Shown piece by piece: positions 58,483 through 64,000 of a stretch of DNA of 64,000 nucleotides. The translations under genes were made by a program, and so were the position numbers. The notes under the pieces were generated by a model. The model saw only the letters and a list, made by a program, of their open reading frames with translations, made no database searches and was not told the DNA's origin. Origin of the DNA: an uncultured Planococcus sp. (lineage in GTDB: Bacteria; Bacillota; Bacilli; Bacillales_A; Planococcaceae); assembly GCA_947493585.1 (NCBI GenBank), contig CANLRI010000001.1:124001-188000 (forward strand). Direction: 5' to 3'. The stretch's first letter is position 1; each line of letters opens with the position of its first letter.

Positions 58483-59739
58483 ATGGGAAAACAAACAGGA
58501 AAGCCCCGCTATATCGCCTGCATCGACATGCGCAGCTTTTACGCCAGCTGTTCAGCGGTCGAGCGTGGCCTTGATCCGATGGAAGCGTGCATCGCCATCG
58601 TCGGGAACCAAGAGCGAAAAGGCAGCGTCGTGCTCGCAGCCTCGCCGGAAATGAAAAAACGCTTTGGTGTCAAAACCGGCACACGGCTATTTGAAATTCC
58701 GGATCATCCGGATGTCCTGCTGATTGAGCCGAGGATGCAGTTTTACTTGGAGATCTCGATGGCGATCACCGAGTTGTTCGCCCAGTATGTCCCGAAAGAA
58801 GACATCCATGTCTACAGCGTCGATGAGAGTTTCATCGATTTGACAGGCATCATCCATTTGTATGGAACTCCTGAAAAAGCAGCGGTCGACATGCAGGATT
58901 CCATCATGCGCCAATTTGGCTTGCCGTCCGCAGTCGGCATCGGGCCGAATATGCTGCTGGCCAAGCTGGCACTAGACCTCGAAGGCAAGAAAAAAGGGCT
59001 CGCGCATTGGACGATGAAAGACGTGCCGAGAAAATTATGGCCGGTTTCCCCGCTTAGCAAAATGTGGGGCATCGGCAGTAAGATGGAGCGCAACCTCAAT
59101 AATATGGGGATATTCACAGTCGGTGACTTGGCGAAGGCAGACGTCAAACGGCTGGAAGACCGCTTCGGCATCATGGGCCATCAACTGCACCAGCACGCGC
59201 GGGGCATTGATTATTCGGAACTTGGGTCGTTGCTCATCGAAGGCCAGAAAAGTTTCGGGAAAGGCCAAATTCTTTACCGCGATTATGAAACGCGTGAAGA
59301 CATCCTGACGATCGTGCTGGAAATGTGCGAAGACGTCGCGATGCGCACCCGTGAAGCGCGCATGGCCGGGCGCACGATCCATTTAGGCATGAGCTACAGC
59401 AAGACCTCATTTGGTGGAGGCTTTTCACGATCGCGTTCGATCGATGAAGCAACGAACGATACCCTGAAAATCTACGCTGTGTGCAAAGAACTGTTCCGCG
59501 AATTCTACACCGGACAGCCCGTCCGGCAAATCTCACTGTCCATCACCAATCTGGAAGACGAAACTTCGATGCAGTTGAGTTTATTCGAAGCGGATAAATG
59601 GCAAAGGCGGCGCCTTGGCGCGGCGATGGATGCGATCAAGCGCAAGCACGGGCCGACCGCGATCTACCGGGGCGTTTCCGGTACAGAGGCGGGCACGGCG
59701 ATTGACCGAACGAAGCTGATCGGGGGACATAAAAAGTGA
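58483..59739 (+). CDS. Y-family DNA polymerase (UvrX/UmuC-like)
   Basis: 418 residues. Catalytic acids: Asp15 in IACIDMRSFYASCSAVERG and Asp114-Glu115 in YSVDESFIDL. CSAVERGLDP (Cys in place of the Ser/Val of DinB) marks the UvrX/YqjW branch of gram-positive translesion polymerases. ATG 58483 follows AGGAG. A LexA box overlaps its promoter, giving SOS control. The usual small YolD-like partner gene is absent downstream. Confidence 0.92.
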   Translation: MGKQTGKPRYIACIDMRSFYASCSAVERGLDPMEACIAIVGNQERKGSVVLAASPEMKKRFGVKTGTRLFEIPDHPDVLLIEPRMQFYLEISMAITELFAQYVPKEDIHVYSVDESFIDLTGIIHLYGTPEKAAVDMQDSIMRQFGLPSAVGIGPNMLLAKLALDLEGKKKGLAHWTMKDVPRKLWPVSPLSKMWGIGSKMERNLNNMGIFTVGDLAKADVKRLEDRFGIMGHQLHQHARGIDYSELGSLLIEGQKSFGKGQILYRDYETREDILTIVLEMCEDVAMRTREARMAGRTIHLGMSYSKTSFGGGFSRSRSIDEATNDTLKIYAVCKELFREFYTGQPVRQISLSITNLEDETSMQLSLFEADKWQRRRLGAAMDAIKRKHGPTAIYRGVSGTEAGTAIDRTKLIGGHKK

Positions 59740-59756
59740 AGTGCTTGAAATGGAGA

Positions 59757-59786
59757 AAACCCTGTCAACTTGGCAGGTTTTTTTAA
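59757..59786 (+). terminator. Terminator
   Basis: AAACCCTG..CAGGTTT hairpin with long T run after the polymerase gene. Confidence 0.75.
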
Positions 59787-59801
59787 TTCCACGAAAAATA
59801 C

Positions 59802-59853
59802 TTGCACAAATGATCAAAGCGCTTTAATATATAAAGCGTAATAGTTACGATTT
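59802..59853 (+). promoter_or_regulatory. Sigma-A promoter and Zur box of the zinc-starvation operon
   Basis: TTGCAC (59802-59807), exactly 17 bp, TAATAT (59825-59830). Immediately downstream, AAAGCGTAATAGTTACGATTT (59833-59853, 21 bases in two halves around A) matches the Bacillus Zur operator with two mismatches. Zur with zinc should cover the start site and repress the operon. Confidence 0.9.
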
Positions 59854-59884
59854 ATTGATTGGAACAATAAGGGAGTTAGATAAT

Positions 59885-61003
59885 ATGGACAAGCGCATCC
59901 CCATTACCGTATTGAGTGGATACCTGGGCGCTGGCAAGACGACGCTTTTAAATCATATCTTAGCGAATCGCGAAGGCCTGAAAGTCGCAGTCATCGTCAA
60001 CGACATGAGCGAAGTGAACATCGACAGCGCACTTGTCCAAAACGGCGGCTTTTCACGCACAGAAGAAAAACTGGTCGAAATGCAAAATGGCTGCATCTGC
60101 TGCACCTTGCGTGAAGACTTGATCGTAGAAGTCGAAAAATTGGTGAGCGAGGGGGATATCTATTATATCGTCATCGAATCGTCCGGCATCAGCGAGCCAG
60201 TTCCGGTCGCGCAGACTTTCAGTTATATGGACGACGCGCTCGGCGTGGACCTGTCCGCCATGTGCCGGCTCGACACGATGGTAACAGTCGTCGACGGCCA
60301 CGGTTTCTGGCGTGATTTCGCTTCCGGTGAAACCTTGCTCGACCGAAAAGAAGGCGCGACGGAAGCGGACGAGCGGGAAATTTCTGATTTGCTCATCGAC
60401 CAAATCGAATTTGCGGATGTCATTCTATTGAACAAAACCGATCAGCTCACGGACGACAAAGCGGACGAGTTGCACGGCGTTCTGCAGGCCTTGAACCCGT
60501 CTGCGAACATTCTCCGCACCGAACGTTCGCAAGTGGCACTCGGTGAAGTGCTCAACACCGGACGCTTTGATTTGGACAAAGCGAGCCAAGGCGCCGGTTG
60601 GATCCAAGAGCTCAATGAAGAGCATGTGCCGGAAACAGAGGAATACGGCATCGCTTCATTCGTTTACCGAAGTGAAACCCCATTCCATCCGGAGCGCTTG
60701 TTTGATTGGATCATGGACTGGCCGGTGGAAATCGTCCGCGCCAAAGGATTTTTGCGCATCGCCACGCGCGACTCGTTTGCGACTTTATTGTCCCAGGCAG
60801 GTCCTTCTGCGAGCCTTGAAACAGCAGGTGCGTGGGACGAAGCTCACGGCGTTAAAATGACTGAGTTGGTGCTGATCGGCATCAAAATGGACCAACGAGA
60901 CATCATTCAATCATTGGATAGCTGCTTACTGACACAACAGGAAATGGCTGAAGACTGGAGCGGGTTTAATGATCCGCTGCCGCAAACAGCCATGACTCAT
61001 TAA
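59885..61003 (+). CDS. COG0523 zinc metallochaperone GTPase (ZagA/YciC-like)
   Basis: 372 residues. G3E GTPase: Walker [10 protein letters not shown], the metal motif Cys70-Ile-Cys72-Cys73, [13 protein letters not shown] specificity motif, and a C-terminal CobW domain. Such proteins hand zinc to essential enzymes in starvation. ATG 59885 follows AAGGGAG. The Zur box and zinc-free ribosomal genes after it leave little doubt about the zinc role. Confidence 0.92.
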   Translation: MDKRIPITVLSGYLGAGKTTLLNHILANREGLKVAVIVNDMSEVNIDSALVQNGGFSRTEEKLVEMQNGCICCTLREDLIVEVEKLVSEGDIYYIVIESSGISEPVPVAQTFSYMDDALGVDLSAMCRLDTMVTVVDGHGFWRDFASGETLLDRKEGATEADEREISDLLIDQIEFADVILLNKTDQLTDDKADELHGVLQALNPSANILRTERSQVALGEVLNTGRFDLDKASQGAGWIQELNEEHVPETEEYGIASFVYRSETPFHPERLFDWIMDWPVEIVRAKGFLRIATRDSFATLLSQAGPSASLETAGAWDEAHGVKMTELVLIGIKMDQRDIIQSLDSCLLTQQEMAEDWSGFNDPLPQTAMTH

Positions 61004-61018
61004 AAAGGAGGAACGAAC

Positions 61019-61168
61019 ATGAGAGTGAACATTACATTAGCTTGCACAGAGACGGGCGACCGTAATTATTCGACGACCAAAAACAAGCGCAACAACCCGG
61101 AGCGCATCGAATTGAAAAAATATTGCCCGCGCTTGAAAAAAGTGACTTTGCACCGTGAAACGAAGTAA
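61019..61168 (+). CDS. rpmG: Ribosomal protein L33, zinc-free (C-) paralogue
   Basis: 49 residues. Only Cys9 and Cys36 remain; the partners that complete the two CxxC zinc pairs are Thr12 and Leu39, so it cannot hold the ribbon zinc. Under zinc shortage such paralogues replace the zinc-bearing L33. AAAAAGGAGG lies just upstream. Sits 15 nt after the chaperone gene. Confidence 0.95.
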   Translation: MRVNITLACTETGDRNYSTTKNKRNNPERIELKKYCPRLKKVTLHRETK

Positions 61169-61207
61169 TCTACCGAAAATTATTGCATAATAGAGAGGAG
61201 CCTATCG

Positions 61208-61477
61208 ATGGCCAAGAAATCAAAAGTAGCACGCGATAAAAAACAACGTGAAATGGTGGCGCGCTATGCGGAACTCCGCAAAGAACTGAAAGCGCAAGGC
61301 GATCACGAAGCATTGGCGAAACTGCCAAAAGACTCGTCGCCGACCCGTTTGAAGAACCGTTGCGAAGTGACTGGACGCCCGCGCGGCTTCATGCGCAAAT
61401 TCGGCATGTCCCGCATCGCGTTCCGCGACCTTGCACATAAAGGGCAGATCCCCGGCGTCAAAAAATCAAGCTGGTAA
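61208..61477 (+). CDS. rpsN: Ribosomal protein S14, zinc-free (C-) paralogue
   Basis: 89 residues, the long zinc-free form (the zinc form is about 61 residues). [28 protein letters not shown] is the diagnostic C- S14 stretch, with a single Cys. Replaces zinc-S14 (RpsZ) when zinc is short, as YhzA does in B. subtilis. GAGAGGAG precedes ATG. Part of the Zur operon. Confidence 0.95.
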   Translation: MAKKSKVARDKKQREMVARYAELRKELKAQGDHEALAKLPKDSSPTRLKNRCEVTGRPRGFMRKFGMSRIAFRDLAHKGQIPGVKKSSW

Positions 61478-61499
61478 GGCAACAAAGGAGGCGTGGGCA

Positions 61500-61853
61500 A
61501 TGAACGACGGCATGATTGCCTATTTGCTGAAAAGCGAAGTGGCAAAACTAGGTGAGGAGCAGCGGCAATTGTATCGCTTCATCATAGAGCTAGAAGATGC
61601 GCTGGCTGAACAAGCGGATAACGTGGAGGAATTTCGCCGTTTGCTGGTGCTTCATTCGCCGTTCGAGCAGGCAGCTTACCGCTTCAACCGCTCGTTCAAA
61701 GAAGTTTCCGCCATGATGCAACAAATCGAAGCGGAGCTCGGCGATAAAATTGAAGCCCGCCAAGAACGCGCCAAATGGCTCGATTACACCGACCGTTTCG
61801 CTGGTGAAGCAGGACAGGAAGACAAGCAGGTTTTCCTGTTTATCAGCGAATGA
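61500..61853 (+). CDS. Hypothetical helical protein in the zinc operon
   Basis: 117 residues, helix-rich and acidic (LLKSEVAKLGEEQRQLYRFIIELEDALAEQAD), no Cys/His cluster. The AYRFNRSFKEVSAMMQQIEAEL stretch recalls an HTH but is not decisive. AAAGGAGG sets the ATG at 61500, 22 nt after rpsN, with a terminator following, so it should share zinc control. No family recognised. Confidence 0.7.
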   Translation: MNDGMIAYLLKSEVAKLGEEQRQLYRFIIELEDALAEQADNVEEFRRLLVLHSPFEQAAYRFNRSFKEVSAMMQQIEAELGDKIEARQERAKWLDYTDRFAGEAGQEDKQVFLFISE

Positions 61854-61871
61854 ACTTTATCTGAATACGTA

Positions 61872-61908
61872 AAAGCCACCAGGGAATTTTCTCTGGCGGC
61901 TTTTTTTG
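61872..61908 (+). terminator. Terminator of the zinc operon
   Basis: AAAGCCACCAG..CTGGCGGCTTT hairpin (one mismatch) with TTTTTTT. Confidence 0.85.
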
Positions 61909-61981
61909 TAGAGAAATTTTTACCTTTTTGTGAAACCTTTATTGGAAATGAGAGTAAAATAATGAAAGGAGTCGAGAAAAA

Positions 61982-62224
61982 ATGACACGCTGCACGAATT
62001 GCCGGTATCGCTGGAAATCTAAAGAAAAGTATTGGCTGTATGAATTGGAGGATGGCTGCCCGTGCCCGGATTGCGGAACTATCCAGTATATGAAAGTGGA
62101 AGATCACGCATTTCGGGACATGCTGTTTTGGGGAACTTGGCTGGACTTCTTGTGGGACATAAAAGACCATCTGTTCATGAAGCTGAGCAGTGAAAATGAA
62201 GAAATGCAATTGAAGAAACGCTGA
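61982..62224 (+). CDS. CXXC-20-CXXC zinc-ribbon protein
   Basis: 80 residues: CTNC, exactly 20 residues, CPDC, the pattern that names this small Bacillales family. The C-terminal half is amphipathic (FWGTWLDFLWDIKDHLF) and perhaps membrane-associated. GAAAGGAG precedes the ATG. Function unknown; a related gene follows. Confidence 0.85.
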   Translation: MTRCTNCRYRWKSKEKYWLYELEDGCPCPDCGTIQYMKVEDHAFRDMLFWGTWLDFLWDIKDHLFMKLSSENEEMQLKKR

Positions 62225-62269
62225 TGCTTTATCTATAGAAGACAAATAGATCTGGAAAGGATGAAGACT

Positions 62270-62512
62270 GTGGCACATTGCACAAATTGTGGAGTTAAAT
62301 GGAAAGCAAAAGATATCTGGAAACTGGGCATGGCAAAAGATGGGGAAAATTGCCCGTCTTGCGGCGAGCGACAATACGTATCATTCAACAATGGCGGCTT
62401 TTTGATGGGGCTCGGGTATTTAAGCGGAACAATTGGGCTATTGCTCATCGTGCTGTTTCCGTATTACATCCGCTTGAGCAATCAAAAAGATAAAGAGCTC
62501 TATGGGGAATAG
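62270..62512 (+). CDS. CXXC-20-CXXC zinc-ribbon membrane protein
   Basis: 80 residues: CTNC, 20 residues, CPSC, then a transmembrane helix (about 44-67). A paralogue of the preceding gene. GTG 62270 is preferred because AAAGG is then 9 nt upstream and the product begins MAHCTNCG like its neighbour; ATG 62261 touches the ribosome binding site. Overlaps the next gene by 11 nt. Confidence 0.82.
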   Translation: MAHCTNCGVKWKAKDIWKLGMAKDGENCPSCGERQYVSFNNGGFLMGLGYLSGTIGLLLIVLFPYYIRLSNQKDKELYGE

Positions 62513-62915
62513 AGGATCGGTCGTACTTGTCGAAGAGAATAAGGTAGCGTTGATCAAACGCGTACACGCTGGTTCTGTATATTATGTGTTTCCTGGCGGC
62601 GGCATTCAACAACACGAAACGCCGGAAGCTGCAGCAAAAAGAGAAGCATTCGAGGAACTGGGCGTGCAAGTGGAAATCGAAGGGCTTTTCGCAACAATAT
62701 ACTATGAAGGCAATCAGTATTTTTTTATAGCGAAGAGAACCGGCGGCACTTTCGGCACGGGATTGGGAGAAGAGTACACAAACTTGGATCGACGTCGCGG
62801 GACGTACGAGCCGGGATGGGTCCAGCTGAGAGAGGCACATAAGCTGAATATAAAACCGCGGGAGGTCGCGGCGAAATTGCAGCAATTGGCTGCGAACGAA
62901 CAACTCGATACATAA
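62502..62915 (+). CDS. Nudix hydrolase
   Basis: 137 residues with a full Nudix box, Gx5Ex7REUxEExGU (GGIQQHE...KREAFEELGV). Hydrolyses a nucleoside diphosphate linked to another moiety; substrate unassigned. Its ATG lies within the end of the zinc-ribbon gene. Confidence 0.88.
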   Translation: MGNRGSVVLVEENKVALIKRVHAGSVYYVFPGGGIQQHETPEAAAKREAFEELGVQVEIEGLFATIYYEGNQYFFIAKRTGGTFGTGLGEEYTNLDRRRGTYEPGWVQLREAHKLNIKPREVAAKLQQLAANEQLDT

Positions 62916-62941
62916 AAAGTGCAGAGGCAGGAGGAAACCCA

Positions 62942-63640
62942 ATGAAACAGATTATCGCACTAGGCGGAGGCGGCTTCTCGATGGAGCCTGACAATCCACT
63001 CCTCGATTTATACATATTGGAGCAATCACCGAAAAAAACGCCAAAGATCTGCTTTATCCCAACTGCGAGCGGGGACGCGGACAGCTATATCGCGCGCTTC
63101 TACGATTTCTTCGAACAACAAAGCTGCGAGCCGACGCATCTGTCATTATTCAAGCCGCCCGCACAAGATCTGGAAGAGTTTGTCTTGTCGCAGGACATTT
63201 TGTATGTCGGCGGGGGCAATACGAAAAACTTGCTTGCGTTGTGGCGGGAATGGGGCTTGGACCGGATCATTGAAAAAGCTTGGAATCAAGGAATTATCCT
63301 GGCAGGCATCAGTGCGGGATCGATTTGCTGGTTCGAACAAGGCGTCACCGATTCTTACGGCGATGAGCTTCATCCGTTGGCATGCTTAGGTTTTTTGCCC
63401 GGCAGCAATTGCCCTCATTACGACGGGGAAACGCACCGACGTCCGACGTTTCAGCGCTTGCTCAAGGAAGGGCAAATCAAGCCGGGACTCGCTGCGGATG
63501 ACGGTGTCGCACTTCATTTTATCGAACAGGACTTGCACAGCGTAGTCAGTTCGCGTCCTCATGCCAAAGCTTATCGTGTAGGCGAAGGATATGAACATGA
63601 ACTGGAGATCCGGTTTTTGGGAAAGCCTGACCTTATGTGA
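62942..63640 (+). CDS. Peptidase E (S51, aspartyl dipeptidase)
   Basis: 232 residues. Nucleophile Ser in GISAGSICWF, GGGNTKNLLALW oxyanion region and CPHYDGE..R fit the S51 dipeptidase E family, which removes N-terminal Asp from peptides. Cytoplasmic. GGCAGGAGG sits ahead of the ATG. 27 nt after the Nudix gene. Confidence 0.85.
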   Translation: MKQIIALGGGGFSMEPDNPLLDLYILEQSPKKTPKICFIPTASGDADSYIARFYDFFEQQSCEPTHLSLFKPPAQDLEEFVLSQDILYVGGGNTKNLLALWREWGLDRIIEKAWNQGIILAGISAGSICWFEQGVTDSYGDELHPLACLGFLPGSNCPHYDGETHRRPTFQRLLKEGQIKPGLAADDGVALHFIEQDLHSVVSSRPHAKAYRVGEGYEHELEIRFLGKPDLM

Positions 63641-63738
63641 TAGTTAAACTTTGTCTAAGCATGTTAGTGCAGAAGGCCAAGTTTACCGGTAACCATAAAG
63701 GGAAAAACCTACTAATTGGAAAATTAGGAGGAGATCTT

Positions 63739-64000
63739 TTGCAAACTCACCAAATGTATGTGAACGGCGAATATATAAAGTCCACTGGAGACGAATGGAT
63801 TGATATCATCAATCCAGCAACGGAACAAGTGATTTCTAAGATCCCTAAAGGAACGGAACAAGACGTAAATAAGGCAGTAGAAGCGGCGCACAAGGCACAG
63901 CAGGCTTGGGAATTGACGCCGAATATCGAACGCGGAAAAATCGTCCGCAAGCTAGGCGATAAAATCGCTGAAAACCGCGATACATTTATCGACTTATTGC
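63739..64000 (+). CDS. Aldehyde dehydrogenase, 5' part
   Basis: First 87 codons of an NAD(P)-dependent aldehyde dehydrogenase, cut by the window end. N-terminal MYVNGEYI, WIDIINPATEQVISKIPKG and AVEAAHKAQQAWE are typical of AldA/BetB-like enzymes. TTG start at 63739 follows AGGAGG by 6 nt; ATG at 63754 is an alternative. Substrate not decidable from this part. Confidence 0.9.
   Translation, partial: MQTHQMYVNGEYIKSTGDEWIDIINPATEQVISKIPKGTEQDVNKAVEAAHKAQQAWELTPNIERGKIVRKLGDKIAENRDTFIDLL

Overview
The window is chromosomal DNA of a Gram-positive Bacillales bacterium. Strong AGGAGG-type ribosome binding sites, frequent TTG/GTG starts, moderate GC, and Bacillus-type regulatory sites (Fnr, Fur, Zur, LexA, OhrR) all support this. 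The protein style and the small repeat family suggest Planococcaceae (Planococcus/Planomicrobium group); that genus-level call is my impression and was not tested by a search. A perfect 16-bp parS site at 7018-7033 places the window in the origin-proximal part of a chromosome. I see no rRNA, tRNA, CRISPR array, prophage or transposase.

Layout. 1-9.6 kb: end of a ferredoxin-NADP reductase, a cupin, MFS and dicarboxylate transporters, a diguanylate cyclase, an IsdG-type haem monooxygenase, then a run of acetyltransferases with an unusual methyltransferase-HIT fusion. 9.6-15.7 kb: panB behind a structured leader, five consecutive tiny membrane proteins, a coiled-coil M23 cell-wall hydrolase, a secreted M14 carboxypeptidase and a universal stress protein. 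15.9-20.3 kb: an Fe-S Fnr regulator and, behind a perfect Fnr box at -41.5, a four-gene ba3-type cytochrome oxidase operon. 20.3-22.4 kb: peroxide defence (Ohr, OhrR, glutathione peroxidase). 22.4-27.7 kb: two copies of a 221-bp repeat, then a cobalamin riboswitch in front of a thioesterase, class I ribonucleotide reductase and flavodoxin operon. 28-36 kb: folate pabA-pabBC, a Fur-boxed Fe3+ ABC transporter and an amidase.

36.5-42.7 kb: an OFA-family MFS, a TetR regulator facing a BCCT transporter-CocE hydrolase operon, with twin palindromic operators between them. 42.7-51.6 kb: a GntR regulator divergent from an eight-gene operon. It holds a type III CoA-transferase, LeuC/LeuD-like hydro-lyase, DUF3311 + SSS symporter, MFS, flavin reductase and HMG-CoA-lyase-like enzyme. 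Together these fit uptake and breakdown of citraconate/(R)-citramalate to acetyl-CoA and pyruvate. I consider this the most interesting candidate system. 51.7-55.5 kb: LysR plus a YwrD-like gamma-glutamyltransferase and paired chromate-type transporters. 55.5-59.7 kb: a FusB-type EF-G-binding protein next to a membrane-anchored L7/L12-like protein, an FAH-family enzyme, an SDR and a LexA-boxed Y-family polymerase. 59.8-61.9 kb: a Zur-boxed zinc-starvation operon (COG0523 GTPase, zinc-free L33 and S14). The end holds zinc-ribbon pairs, a Nudix hydrolase, peptidase E and a truncated aldehyde dehydrogenase.

The unifying theme is metabolic back-up under shortage: B12 (riboswitch-controlled reductase), zinc (zinc-free ribosomal proteins), iron (Fur-controlled uptake) and oxygen (Fnr-controlled oxidase).
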